A stretch of 64,000 nucleotides of DNA from Brachybacterium sacelli (GTDB lineage Bacteria; Actinomycetota; Actinomycetes; Actinomycetales; Dermabacteraceae), in NCBI RefSeq assembly GCF_017876545.1, contig NZ_JAGIOD010000002.1, forward strand, positions 248,001 to 312,000, written 5' to 3'. Under the pieces are notes generated by a model. It had not been told where the DNA came from and did not search any database. It saw only the letters and a program-made list of their open reading frames with translations. This document shows positions 40,541-49,210 of the stretch, piece by piece (position 1 is the stretch's first letter; each line of letters begins with the position of its first letter). Both the position numbers and the translations under genes were made by a program.

Positions 40541-40596
40541 CTGGCGTCATAGCATGCGCTCTGGCATATATGGCACGTCACATGCTGGAGCGCCAG
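40541..40596. repeat. 56-bp interrupted dyad between proC and trkA
   Basis: Three nested symmetric parts share one centre (40568/40569): CTGGCG (40541-40546) with CGCCAG (40591-40596), AGCATG (40551-40556) with CATGCT (40581-40586), and the core CATATATG (40565-40572). It is clearly more A+T-rich than its surroundings. It lies between convergent genes, so a terminator role is possible, but the AT core is unusual for one. Confidence 0.65.
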
Positions 40597-40618
40597 TACC
40601 TGACCATGCCCAGGGGGT

Positions 40619-41284
40619 TCAGGGCCGGTTCGAGAACTTCTCGATCAGGTGGGTGTGGCCGGAGACGATCACCAGGTCGTGCGCGGCGACCATGGTCTCG
40701 GGCACCGCATAGGTGAAGTCCTTGCCGGGCGACTTCACGCCCACCACCGTCACCCCGAACTTGGCGCGGATGTCGGACTCCGCGAGCGTCATGCCCTGCA
40801 CCTCGCGCGGGGGCCGCATCTTGACGATCGCGAAGCCGTCGTCGAACTCGATGAAGTCCATCAGCTTGCCGCCCACCAGGTGCGCGACCCGCTTGCCCGC
40901 GTCGGCCTCGGGATAGACGACGTGGTGGGTGCCGATGCGCTGCAGGATCCGCCCGTGCGCGGCGGAGATCGCCTTCGCCCAGATCACCGGCTTGCCGAAG
41001 TCCACCAGGTTCGCGGCGATCAGCACGCTGGACTCGATCGAGGTGCCCACCCCCACCACGGCGAGGGAGAAGTCCCCGGCACCGACCTGATCGAGCACCT
41101 CGGGCTGGGTGGCGTCAGCCCGCACCACATGGGTGAGCTGGCCGGAGTACTTCTGGACCAGCTCCTCGTGCGCGTCGATCGCCAGCACCTGGGTACCGAG
41201 CTTCTCGAGCGTCAGGGCGATCGAGGCGCCGAAGCGGCCCAGACCGATCACCAGCACACCGTCATCGCGCGCGCCGCGTGCCAT
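40619..41284 (-). CDS. trkA: Potassium uptake regulatory subunit (TrkA/KtrA type)
   Basis: The 221-residue cytoplasmic protein has one RCK unit. The N-terminal Rossmann fold carries VLVIGLGRFGAS (GxGxxG at 14-19) and AIDAHEELV for the nucleotide, followed by the small RCK_C domain (from about residue 135, with REVQGMTLAESDIRAKFGVTVVG). It gates the TrkH-like pore in response to ADP/ATP. A run of GGAGGAGGAGA lies before the ATG at 41284, and a TAGACT box at 41344-41339 gives a leader near 48 bases. It follows trkH by 94 bp. Confidence 0.9.
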   Translation of the reverse strand: MARGARDDGVLVIGLGRFGASIALTLEKLGTQVLAIDAHEELVQKYSGQLTHVVRADATQPEVLDQVGAGDFSLAVVGVGTSIESSVLIAANLVDFGKPVIWAKAISAAHGRILQRIGTHHVVYPEADAGKRVAHLVGGKLMDFIEFDDGFAIVKMRPPREVQGMTLAESDIRAKFGVTVVGVKSPGKDFTYAVPETMVAAHDLVIVSGHTHLIEKFSNRP

Positions 41285-41378
41285 GTCTCCTCCTCCTCGC
41301 CCGGCCCTCCCCCGGGGATCCGTGGGTCGGGCGGGCACAGTCTACGGTCGGGTCCTCACGGGTCGACCGTCGGGCCGT

Positions 41379-42794
41379 TCACCCGACGATCGGTCGCTCG
41401 TACGGGAACTGGATCATCCGGGTGCGGTGGCGCAGGGCGAGGGCGGCGCCGAGCGTCATCGGACCCAGCCGGCCGATGTACATGCAGGCGATGATCACCC
41501 ATTTCGCCTCCGTGGGCAGCTGTGAGGTGATGCCGGTGGACAGCCCCACCGTGCCGAAGGCCGAGAGCACCTCGAACATCGACTGATCCAGCGAGAAGCT
41601 CGTCATCCGCAGCAGCAGGAAGACCGCCAGGAACACCACGGTCGCGCTCATGACCAGCACACCGATGGCCTGTCGGATCGTCTCGTGGGGGATGCGACGG
41701 CCGAACACCTCGACATCGGGATTGCCGCGGATCTCCGCCCAGATCGAGAGCATGAGCAGTGCGAAGGTGGTGACGCGGATGCCGCCGCTGGTCGAGCCCG
41801 AGCCGCCGCCGACGAACATCAGCAGATCCGTCAGCAGGCGCGACTCCGCCGTCAGCGATGCCACGTCGATCGTCGCGAAGCCGCCCGAGCGCGGCATCAC
41901 CGAGGCGAACCCCGAGGCCAGGATCTTGGTGTGGAGCGGCTCCTCGCCGAGGGTCGCGGGGTTCGACCACTCCAGCAGCAGGTAGCCCAGCCAGGCGATG
42001 CCCACCAGCAGCGCGGTCGTGGTGAGGGTGAGCTTGGCGTGCAGGCTCCAGCGGCGCGGCGTCCGCAGCTTCTTGACGATCACCAGGATCACCGGGAAGC
42101 CGAGGGAGCCGGCGAACACCGCCAGCGCGACCGGGATGGAGAAGAACGGATCCCCGAGATACTGCGCGACGCCCTGCGCCTCGGGGACGAAGCCGGCGTT
42201 GTTGAACGCGCTGACGGCGTAGAACAGCCCCAGGAACAGCGACTCGCCGATGCCGTGCTCGGTGACGAACATGTACGGGGTCAGGGCCACGAAGGTCGCC
42301 ACCTCGAAGGCGGTCGAGGTGATCAGGATGATCCGCAGCACCCCGCCCACCTCGGCCAGCCGCTCGGCCCGCGTCTCGTTCGCGGTCATCACCCGCTGCG
42401 CGAGCCCGAGACGGTGCATGACCGACAGACTCAGCAGGGACGCCAGCGTCATCAGCCCCAGGCCGCCCATCTTCATCGCGATCATGATCACGGTGAGACC
42501 GAACGTGGACCAGTGGGTGCCGGTCTCCACCGTGACCAGCCCGGTCACGCAGATGGCGGAGACCGCCGTGAACAGCGCGTCGACGAACTCGGTGCGCTCC
42601 CCGCCGGCTGTCGCCGCCGGCAGCGAGAGCAGCCCGGTGAACAGCGCGATCATCGCGGTGAACACCGCGAGGGTGAAACGGGCGGGGGTGACCTTCGTGA
42701 ACGAGCCCAGGGCCGCGCGCCGGCGGGAGACGGCCGGGCGGCCGTGGCCGGGTGCGACGCGTCGCACGTCGGCCCGGGCCTCGCGTTCGCTCAT
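41379..42794 (-). CDS. trkH: Potassium transporter, TrkH/KtrB type
   Basis: The 471-residue pore protein contains the four K+ selectivity P-loops of the SKT superfamily: AVSAICVTGLVTVE, AVSAFNNAGFVP, MPRSGGFATIDV and AFGTVGLSTGI, with the key glycine in each. GGGSGSTSGGIRVTTFALL is the conserved intramembrane loop of KtrB-type proteins. It imports K+ together with the TrkA-like subunit encoded downstream. The ATG at 42794 fits the start of the polar N-terminus. A TAGACT box at 42847-42842 is the likely -10. Confidence 0.9.
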   Translation of the reverse strand: MSEREARADVRRVAPGHGRPAVSRRRAALGSFTKVTPARFTLAVFTAMIALFTGLLSLPAATAGGERTEFVDALFTAVSAICVTGLVTVETGTHWSTFGLTVIMIAMKMGGLGLMTLASLLSLSVMHRLGLAQRVMTANETRAERLAEVGGVLRIILITSTAFEVATFVALTPYMFVTEHGIGESLFLGLFYAVSAFNNAGFVPEAQGVAQYLGDPFFSIPVALAVFAGSLGFPVILVIVKKLRTPRRWSLHAKLTLTTTALLVGIAWLGYLLLEWSNPATLGEEPLHTKILASGFASVMPRSGGFATIDVASLTAESRLLTDLLMFVGGGSGSTSGGIRVTTFALLMLSIWAEIRGNPDVEVFGRRIPHETIRQAIGVLVMSATVVFLAVFLLLRMTSFSLDQSMFEVLSAFGTVGLSTGITSQLPTEAKWVIIACMYIGRLGPMTLGAALALRHRTRMIQFPYERPIVG

Positions 42795-42898
42795 CTCTCG
42801 TCCCACCTCGACTCCGGGCGACCGGCGGTCGCGTCCGCGGAAGTCTACGACTGCGCGCCCCGCCCGGGGAGGCGGCACGCAACCGGCGGCGTGCTGGG

Positions 42899-42904
42899 TA
42901 CGCT
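42899..42904 (+). promoter_or_regulatory. -10 box TACGCT, leaderless promoter of the deacetylase gene
   Basis: Six bases separate TACGCT from the ATG at 42911. Confidence 0.5.
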
Positions 42905-42910
42905 CACACC

Positions 42911-44176
42911 ATGCCCGATGCTGCGCCCACCCACGAGACCGCCCCTCCGATCGACGAGAACGCTGCGGGCGGCTGCGGGATCGTCTGGTCCGAGGAGCTG
43001 TGCGAGTACGACTTCGGGCCGTATCACCCGATGTCCCCGGTCCGACTCACCCTCACTCGCGAGCTCGCGCGCTCCGCCGGGGTGCTCGACCGCCCGGGGG
43101 TGCGGACCATCGCCCCCCGCGTCGCCACCGACGAGCAGCTCGGCACAGTCCACGACGCCGACTACATCGCCGCGGTCCGCCGCGCCTCCGGGCCCCGCGA
43201 CGAGGACGACGTCGAGGACCTGATCCGCTACGGCATCGGTGGGGACGACGTACCCGCCTTCGACGGCATGCACACCGCCTCGGCACGCATCGCCGGCGGC
43301 TCCATCGCGGCGGTCGACGCGATCGGATCGGGACGGGTGCGCCGTGCGGTCAACGTCGCCGGCGGCCTGCATCACGCCCGCCCCGCGAGCGCCTCGGGAT
43401 TCTGCGTGTACAACGACCCCGCCATCGCGATCCGTCATGCCCTCGCCCAGGGGGAGGAGCGCGTCATGTACGTCGATGTCGACGTGCACCACGGCGACGG
43501 GGTGGAGCTGGCGCTGTGGGACGAGCCGCGGGCGGTGACGCTGTCGGTCCACGAGACCGGCGAGAGGCTGTTCCCCGGCACCGGGTTCGTGCAGGACGTC
43601 GGCGGATCGGGCGCCCAGGGATCGGTCATCAACGTGCCGCTGCCGCCGCGCACCACCGCCGACGGGTGGGTGCGCGCGATCCGCGCCACCGTGCCCGCGC
43701 TGATCCGCGCCGTGAAGCCGACGCTGCTGGTCACCCAGCACGGGGCCGACACCCACCGGGTGGACCCCCTGGCCGACTTCTCCGTCACCCTCGAGGCGCA
43801 CCGCGAGGTGATGATGCTGCTGCGGGAGCTGGCCGACGAGGTGTGCGACGGACGCTGGCTGGCGCTCGGCGGCGGTGGGTACGCCGTCATCGACGTGGTC
43901 CCGCGCTCCTGGGCCCAGCTGCTCGCGGTCGCCACCGGCGAGGCGATCGACCCCGACACCCCGCTGCCGCTGTCCTATCTCGAGTCGGAGGCTCGAGCGC
44001 GCGGGGAACACGGACTCTCCGCGGAACCCGCGATCCGCACCTTCGGCGACGGCCGGGCGCTCGCGGTGCGCGACTGGGAAGGCGGTTTCGACCCCGAGGA
44101 CGCCCTGGACCGCGCCATCCAGGCCGCACGGCGGGGCGCCTTCCCCACCTGGGGCCTGGACCCGTTCCTGGACTGA
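42911..44176 (+). CDS. acuC: AcuC-type histone-deacetylase family protein
   Basis: A 421-residue zinc hydrolase of the arginase/deacetylase fold. NVAGGLHHARPASASGFCVYND carries the tandem catalytic histidines in two parts, MYVDVDVHHGDGVE gives zinc ligands (D191 and H193), and QHGADTHRVDPLADF the third (D280). LALGGGGY is the catalytic tyrosine loop. It should remove acyl groups from lysines, for example on acetyl-CoA synthetase, as AcuC does in Bacillus. Canonical HHGNG is HHGDG here, a small change. The C-terminal 60 residues extend beyond the core. It lies 56 bp before the dynamin-like pair. Confidence 0.88.
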   Translation: MPDAAPTHETAPPIDENAAGGCGIVWSEELCEYDFGPYHPMSPVRLTLTRELARSAGVLDRPGVRTIAPRVATDEQLGTVHDADYIAAVRRASGPRDEDDVEDLIRYGIGGDDVPAFDGMHTASARIAGGSIAAVDAIGSGRVRRAVNVAGGLHHARPASASGFCVYNDPAIAIRHALAQGEERVMYVDVDVHHGDGVELALWDEPRAVTLSVHETGERLFPGTGFVQDVGGSGAQGSVINVPLPPRTTADGWVRAIRATVPALIRAVKPTLLVTQHGADTHRVDPLADFSVTLEAHREVMMLLRELADEVCDGRWLALGGGGYAVIDVVPRSWAQLLAVATGEAIDPDTPLPLSYLESEARARGEHGLSAEPAIRTFGDGRALAVRDWEGGFDPEDALDRAIQAARRGAFPTWGLDPFLD

Positions 44177-44232
44177 GCGGCGACGAGATAGGTTCCCGTC
44201 AGGGAACGTCCCACGACCTCCCGGGAGGATGC

Positions 44233-45996
44233 ATGACGACTCAGCCGACCGCGGTGCTCGACACCTTCGCCGAGCACCTGCGCGCCCTGGACCTCCCCCT
44301 GCCCCTCGAAGGCGCCGATCGAGCCCGTGCCGACGTCTCGGCGGCCCTCTCCCAGCTCGGCGACCACGTCATCCCCCGCCTGGAGTCCCTGGACGCCCCG
44401 CTGCTGGCAGTGATCGGCGGCTCGACCGGCGCCGGGAAGTCGACCCTGGTCAACGCCTTGGTCGGCGAGGTCGTCAGCCGCTCCGGCGCGATCCGCCCCA
44501 CCACCCGTCGGCCCGTGCTGCTGCACCACCCCGCCGACGAGCCCTGGTTCACCGGCACCCGGATCCTGCCCGACCTCGCCCGGGTCCAGATGGTCGGGGA
44601 GAGCGGGGATCGTGACCCCGAGGCGCCCGGCGCCGGCGACACCACCGGGGACGTCGATCCCGCCACCAGCCTCGCGCTGCACGCCGAGAGCCGCATCCCG
44701 CAGGGCCTGGCCCTGCTGGACGCCCCGGACATCGACTCGGTGGCCGCCGGCAACCGCGAGCTGGCCCGGCAGCTGCTGCGCGCCGCGGACCTGTGGCTCT
44801 TCGTCACCACCGCGAACCGCTACGCCGACGCCGTGCCCTGGGAGGTGCTGCGCACCGCGGCCGAGCGCGATGTCACCGTCGACGTGGTCATGAATCGCAT
44901 CCCGGAGGGCACCGGTGTCTCCGAGGAGCTCTCGCAGGACCTGCGCGACATGCTCGAGCAGAGCGGCATCGAGGTCACCCGGCTGTTCCTGGTCCCCGAG
45001 ACCGAGCTCGACGAGCAGGAGATGCTGCCCCCGGCCGTCGTCACCGAGCTCCAGCGGCACGTCTCCCGCCTCGCCGCCGACGCCGAGGGACGCGGCCGCA
45101 TCGCCCGCCGCACCCTCGCCGGCGCCGTGACCGCCCTGGCCTCCTCGACCCGGCAGATCGCCGAGCACGCAGGCGCCCAGGAGGCCGAGCGCCAGAGGCT
45201 GCGCCAGGAGGCGACCGACGCCTTCGCCGGGTCCCGCGAGCGCATCGACGAGGCCCTCGGCGACGGCTCCCTGCTGCGCGGAGAGGTGCTCGCCCGCTGG
45301 CAGGACGTCGTCGGCACGGGAGAGCTGTTCCGCGGTCTGGAGAGCCTCGTCTCCCGGATTCGTGACCGCGTGGGGCTCGCGATCTCGGGCCGGCCCGCCC
45401 CCTCGGTCGCCGCCGAACAGGCGCTGGGCACCGGCCTCGTGCACGTCGTGATCGACGAGACCGCGCGGGGCGCGGAGCGGGCCGACGCCGCCTGGCGCGC
45501 GACCGCCTCCGGCCGGTTCCTCGCCAAAGGGCAGGATCTCTCCCGGGTCCCCGAGAGCTTCCGCGAGGAGGTCGCGGCCGGGATCCGGGCCTGGCAGGGC
45601 GATGTGCTCGAGCTGGTGCGGCAGGAGGGGTCCGACCGCCGCACCAAGGCGCGGGTGCTCTCCCTCGGGGTCAACGCCGTCGGCGTGGCGCTGATGGTCG
45701 TCGTCTTCGCCTCGACCGCCTTCATCCCCACCGGACTCGAGGTGGGGGCGGGCGCCGCCACCGCCGTCGTCGGCCAGAAGCTCCTGGAGACCGTGTTCGG
45801 CGACGAGGCCGTGCGGCGCATGGCCCGGGTGGCCCGCGAGCGTCTCACCGCACGGCTCGATGCCCTGGTCGCCGAGCGCTCAGCCGCTTTCCTCGAGCGT
45901 CTCGACGCTCTCGGTGAGGCCGGCTCCGACGAGCAGCTGGAGGCCGACGCCGACGCCCTCGAGCAGCTCGCCCACGAGATCCGGGAGACCGCATGA
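44233..45996 (+). CDS. Dynamin-like GTPase, first of a pair
   Basis: The 587-residue protein has a GTPase domain with P-loop IGGSTGAGKSTLVNALVG (G1, 62-71), TTRRPVLLHH as switch region, LLDAPDIDSVAAGN as the G3 region (DAPD instead of DxxG) and VVMNRIPEG as G4. Long helices follow, and near the end two close membrane segments (about 488-535) can insert like the paddle of bacterial dynamins. GGGAGGA precedes the ATG at 44233. Bacterial dynamins remodel or protect membranes. It overlaps the next GTPase gene by ATGA. Confidence 0.83.
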   Translation: MTTQPTAVLDTFAEHLRALDLPLPLEGADRARADVSAALSQLGDHVIPRLESLDAPLLAVIGGSTGAGKSTLVNALVGEVVSRSGAIRPTTRRPVLLHHPADEPWFTGTRILPDLARVQMVGESGDRDPEAPGAGDTTGDVDPATSLALHAESRIPQGLALLDAPDIDSVAAGNRELARQLLRAADLWLFVTTANRYADAVPWEVLRTAAERDVTVDVVMNRIPEGTGVSEELSQDLRDMLEQSGIEVTRLFLVPETELDEQEMLPPAVVTELQRHVSRLAADAEGRGRIARRTLAGAVTALASSTRQIAEHAGAQEAERQRLRQEATDAFAGSRERIDEALGDGSLLRGEVLARWQDVVGTGELFRGLESLVSRIRDRVGLAISGRPAPSVAAEQALGTGLVHVVIDETARGAERADAAWRATASGRFLAKGQDLSRVPESFREEVAAGIRAWQGDVLELVRQEGSDRRTKARVLSLGVNAVGVALMVVVFASTAFIPTGLEVGAGAATAVVGQKLLETVFGDEAVRRMARVARERLTARLDALVAERSAAFLERLDALGEAGSDEQLEADADALEQLAHEIRETA

Positions 45997-47705
45997 GCCC
46001 CCTGCTGTCCCGCTCCGCGCCGAAGCAGACGCCCCTCGCCGAGCGCCTCGACGCCCTGGGCCGGGCGGCCGACGTGCTCGACGGCGTCGCGGCGGGCGGC
46101 GAGGTGGAGGCGGTGCGGGAGATGCTCTCGCGCGTGGACCGCCGCCGGGCACTCTCGGCCGAGCACACCGTGATCGGTCTGTTCGGTGCCACCGGCTCCG
46201 GCAAGTCCTCCCTCGTCAACGCCCTGGTGGGCACCGACATCTCCCGCGCCGCGGTGCGCCGGCCCACCACCTCCGTGCCGGTCGCGGCGGTGCTCGGCGC
46301 GGCCGACAGCGATGCGCTGCTGGACTGGCTCGAGGTGGAGGATCGCCACCACCTCGACGGCACCGGCATCGCGCTCGAGACCGCGGCGCTCCCGGGGCAG
46401 CGGGGCCGGCGCGCCCGACGTCAGGAACCCGACACCGCCCCCGGCATCGTGCTGCTGGACCTGCCCGACCTCGACTCGGTGGAGGCCGGCAACCGGGCCA
46501 TCGCCGAGCGGATGACCGGACTGGTCGACGTCCTGGTGTGGGTGACGGATCCGCAGAAGTACGCCGACGCCGTCCTGCACCAGGAGTTCGTGCGCCGGTT
46601 CGCCGGCCACGACGCCGTCACCGTGCTGGTCCTCAACCAGCTCGATCGGCTGCGCGCCGCGGAGCGCGAGGACGTGGTGGACTCGCTCACGCGGATCGCG
46701 CACGCCGACGGTCTCGAGGAGGCCCGCGTGTTCGCGACCTCGGCGAGCACGGGGGAGGGGGTCGAGGACCTGCGCGAGCACCTCGTCGGCCTCGCCCGCA
46801 GTCGCGAGGCCGCCGCGGCCCGCCAGCGCGCCGACGTCCGCGAGGGCGCCGACCGGCTGCGGGAGGCGGCAGACCCGGAGGGGCTTCCGCCCGAGGCGCC
46901 GGAGACAGAGATCGAGGTGCTCGTCGAGGATCTGGCCACGGCCGCCCGCATCGACCCGGTCGCCCGGGCGGTCGGCGCCTCCTACCGGTTCCGGGCCTCC
47001 GGGCGCGTCGGCTGGCCGGCGCTGCGCTGGGCGCGGAAGATGCGCCCGGACCCCCTGCGGCGCCTGGGCATCGGCACAGAGCGAGACGGCGAGGGGCTGG
47101 AGCGCACCTCGCTGCCCGAGGCCGACGCCGCCACGCGGGCCCGCGCCTCGGGCGGGGTGCGACGATTCGCCGACGCCGCCTCCCTGGGGGGCAGCGATCC
47201 CTGGCGGGCCGCGGTCCGTGGGGCGGCCCGCGCCCGGGAGGACGAGCTGCCCGACGCCCTCGACCAGGCGGTGGCCGGCGCGGATCTGCGGGCGCGCCGC
47301 AGCTCGTGGTGGTGGCCCGTGCTCGATGTGCTGCAGTGGCTGGCGATGCTCACCTGGGTGGTGGGCCTCGCCTGGCTGACCCTCAACGTCCTCCTGGCCT
47401 TCCTCCAGGTCCCCGCGCCGCCGATGCCGATGATCGAGGAGCTGTGGATCCCGATCCCGCTGCCCACGGCGCTGCTGGTGCTGGGCGTCGCCGCCGGCAT
47501 CCTGATCGGCCTGGCGGGCGGCGGCCTCGCGGCGGTGACGGCGATCGGGCATCGTCGTCGGGCTCGCCGGGTGCTGCGGTCCCGGGTCCAGGAGGTCACC
47601 CACGAGCACGTCGTCGAGGAAGTGGACGCGGAGCTCGCCCGGGCCGCTGCGGCTGCGAGGGATCTCGCACTCGCGCACGGGGAGATGCCCACCTCGCCCG
47701 TGTAG
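45993..47705 (+). CDS. Dynamin-like GTPase, second of a pair
   Basis: The 570-residue protein has G1 FGATGSGKSSLVNALVG (65-73), RRPTTSVPVA, LLDLPDLDSVEAGN (G3) and VLVLNQLDRL (G4, NQLD), so it is a better match to a working GTPase than its partner. A linker with GASYRFRASGRVGWPALRWARKM in two parts is followed by two C-terminal membrane helices (about 450-475 and 490-515). The shared 'DLPD/DAPD..DSV.AGN' shows the two are related. Paired dynamins joined by a 4-base overlap usually form hetero-oligomers at the membrane. Confidence 0.83.
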   Translation: MSPLLSRSAPKQTPLAERLDALGRAADVLDGVAAGGEVEAVREMLSRVDRRRALSAEHTVIGLFGATGSGKSSLVNALVGTDISRAAVRRPTTSVPVAAVLGAADSDALLDWLEVEDRHHLDGTGIALETAALPGQRGRRARRQEPDTAPGIVLLDLPDLDSVEAGNRAIAERMTGLVDVLVWVTDPQKYADAVLHQEFVRRFAGHDAVTVLVLNQLDRLRAAEREDVVDSLTRIAHADGLEEARVFATSASTGEGVEDLREHLVGLARSREAAAARQRADVREGADRLREAADPEGLPPEAPETEIEVLVEDLATAARIDPVARAVGASYRFRASGRVGWPALRWARKMRPDPLRRLGIGTERDGEGLERTSLPEADAATRARASGGVRRFADAASLGGSDPWRAAVRGAARAREDELPDALDQAVAGADLRARRSSWWWPVLDVLQWLAMLTWVVGLAWLTLNVLLAFLQVPAPPMPMIEELWIPIPLPTALLVLGVAAGILIGLAGGGLAAVTAIGHRRRARRVLRSRVQEVTHEHVVEEVDAELARAAAAARDLALAHGEMPTSPV

Positions 47706-47835
47706 GATGACTGGTCGACCGTGGCGTCGGACCCGCGCAGTACCTCTGCAGTCCTCTGTGCAGTCTCCGCGGGCCGCGCATCCTGATCCACCGCATCATC
47801 CCCGCAGGCGCTGGCCTGCAGAACTGAGGCTTCCT

Positions 47836-47934
47836 ATGGGTTCTGTCGTCAAGAAGCGACGCAAGCGCATGTCCAAGAAGAAGCACCGCAAGCTGCTTCG
47901 TCGCACGCGCCACCAGCGCCGCAACAAGAAGTGA
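47836..47934 (+). CDS. Ribosomal protein bS22 (AURKAIP1/COX24 domain)
   Basis: The 32-residue product MGSVVKKRRKRMSKKKHRKL... is the very basic actinobacterial protein long annotated as AURKAIP1/COX24 domain and since seen as bS22 on the small ribosomal subunit near the decoding centre. It is one of the shortest true genes in these genomes and nearly invariant. It has a 130-base leader with a TAGGAT box at 47703 and a strong terminator after it. Confidence 0.93.
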   Translation: MGSVVKKRRKRMSKKKHRKLLRRTRHQRRNKK

Positions 47935-47948
47935 GCGCTGCCTGACGC

Positions 47949-47981
47949 GCAACGGCCCCCGCCGATGGCGGGGGCCGTTGC
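47949..47981 (+). terminator. Strong terminator after bS22
   Basis: A perfect 15-bp stem (core CAACGGCCCCCGCC with GGCGGGGGCCGTTG) closes on a GAT loop, 15 bases after the stop codon. The next gene is convergent, so it may serve both. Confidence 0.85.
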
Positions 47982-48047
47982 TGTCACGGACCCGGGTGTC
48001 GTCGCAGGTCCCGACGCTGTGGTGAGAGCGCCCGCAGTCGCCGGCTC

Positions 48048-48353
48048 TCAGGCGCGACCGGTGAGGCGGCGCCACCACGGACGCTTCCGGAGCGCACCGC
48101 GCAGCTGATCGCCGTCGACGCGGTACCGGGCGTGGACCGCACCGTCGACGATGATCACCGGGACGTCGTGGTCCCAGTCGGCACGCAGCGTCTCGTCGGT
48201 GTCGATGTCGCGCACCTCGACGGTGGTGCCCGCCCGATCCGCCTCGGCCCGGACCACGGGCAGCGCCTCCTCGCACAGGTGGCAGCCCTCGCGGGTCAGG
48301 TACAGGACCCGGGCGTCCGGATCGGCGGGGGAGGGGATGCGAGCAGCGGTCAT
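48048..48353 (-). CDS. Glutaredoxin-like (DUF836-type) thioredoxin-fold protein
   Basis: A 101-residue thioredoxin-fold protein with an exposed CHLC active site (YLTREGCHLCEEALPVV), the cis-proline loop DVPVIIVDG, and a basic C-terminus (RKRPWWRRL). This pattern is the glutaredoxin-like family found near redox and haem genes in actinobacteria. It probably reduces disulfides in the cytoplasm. The ATG at 48353 is supported by a TAGGGT box seven bases upstream. Confidence 0.85.
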   Translation of the reverse strand: MTAARIPSPADPDARVLYLTREGCHLCEEALPVVRAEADRAGTTVEVRDIDTDETLRADWDHDVPVIIVDGAVHARYRVDGDQLRGALRKRPWWRRLTGRA

Positions 48354-48360
48354 GGCAGGC

Positions 48361-48366
48361 ACCCTA
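48361..48366 (-). promoter_or_regulatory. -10 box TAGGGT, leaderless promoter of the glutaredoxin-like gene
   Basis: On the minus strand, seven bases separate TAGGGT from the ATG at 48353. Confidence 0.45.
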
Positions 48367-48473
48367 TCGAGAGCACGGCGGTATCTGAACGGGACCGGAC
48401 CGGGAAGCACCAGGACGTGCTGACAGGACGAAGCGGAAGGGGTGTCGTGCAGACAGCGCGCGTGCGTCGACGA

Positions 48474-48508
48474 CGACGGGCCGCCAGCGGTGAGCGGACG
48501 GCCCGTCG
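48474..48508 (-). terminator. Hairpin after the YceI gene
   Basis: CGACGGGCCG pairs perfectly with CGGCCCGTCG around a 15-base loop, about 45 bases beyond the YceI stop codon. Confidence 0.6.
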
Positions 48509-48554
48509 AGGTCCCGCGGCGGGGAGCACGTGCCCGCGGGGGAGGTGGAGGAGA

Positions 48555-49085
48555 TCAGGCGGCGGTCGGAGCCGTGAACTCGGCCTCGATCGAGATCTTG
48601 ACCTCGTCGGAGATCAGCACGCCACCGGCCTCGAGAGCGGCGTTCCAGGTCAGGCCGAACTCCTTGCGGGAGATCGTGGTCTCGCCGGTGAAGCCGGCGC
48701 GGTAGGTGCCGAAGGGGTCGGTCGCAGCGCCCTCGTAGGAGAAGTCCAGCGTGACCGGCTTGGTGGTGTCGCGGATCGTCAGGTCGCCGACGAGGGTGTC
48801 GCCCTTGACCTCGGTGGAGGAGAAGGTGATCTCCGGGAAGGCCTCGGCGTCGAAGAAGTCTCCGCTGCGCAGGTGGTTGTCACGGTCCTCGTTGGAGGTG
48901 GTGAGCGATTCGGTCTTCAGCGTGGTGGTGAAGGAGAGGTTCTCGCCGCCCTCACCGACCTCGAGGGTGCCCTCGACGTCGGTGAACTGGCCGCGGGCCT
49001 TGGAGATGCCGGCGTGACGCACGGCGAAGCTGGCCGAGGTGTGGGAGGGATCGAGGGTCCAGGTGCCGGGGGTCAGGTCGTTCAT
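48555..49085 (-). CDS. YceI-family lipid/isoprenoid-binding protein
   Basis: The 176-residue protein is a complete YceI beta-barrel: TWTLDPSHTSASFAVRHAG at the start, RDNHLRSGDFFDAEAFPEITF in the centre in one conserved block, and DEVKISIEAEF at the end. It lacks a signal peptide, unlike periplasmic YceI, which is usual in actinobacteria. YceI binds long isoprenoids such as quinone-like lipids; a link with the nearby menaquinone genes is possible. AAGGAGA precedes the ATG at 49085. It is divergent from a MarR regulator. Confidence 0.9.
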   Translation of the reverse strand: MNDLTPGTWTLDPSHTSASFAVRHAGISKARGQFTDVEGTLEVGEGGENLSFTTTLKTESLTTSNEDRDNHLRSGDFFDAEAFPEITFSSTEVKGDTLVGDLTIRDTTKPVTLDFSYEGAATDPFGTYRAGFTGETTISRKEFGLTWNAALEAGGVLISDEVKISIEAEFTAPTAA

Positions 49086-49144
49086 GCGAGGTCTCCTTGA
49101 GGTCGGATGCGGTGCTGTGACCGAGGGGACGATCACGAGGCGTA

Positions 49145-49170
49145 TGCTTGAAACCTAAACTATACTCGGA
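49145..49170. promoter_or_regulatory. Overlapping divergent promoters between YceI and MarR genes
   Basis: TATACT (49161-49166, plus) and TATAGT (49164-49159, minus) overlap within an A+T-rich patch that starts with TTGAAACC. One MarR dimer bound here would block both directions. Confidence 0.5.
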
Positions 49171-49210
49171 GGCGATGCAAGAGGCAGGACCTCGGGAACA
49201 GGAGACAGTG

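Noticed and set aside
44820..47678. 952-codon minus-strand frame
   Set aside because: Antisense to the two dynamin-like genes, which have clear GTPase motifs in the plus frames.
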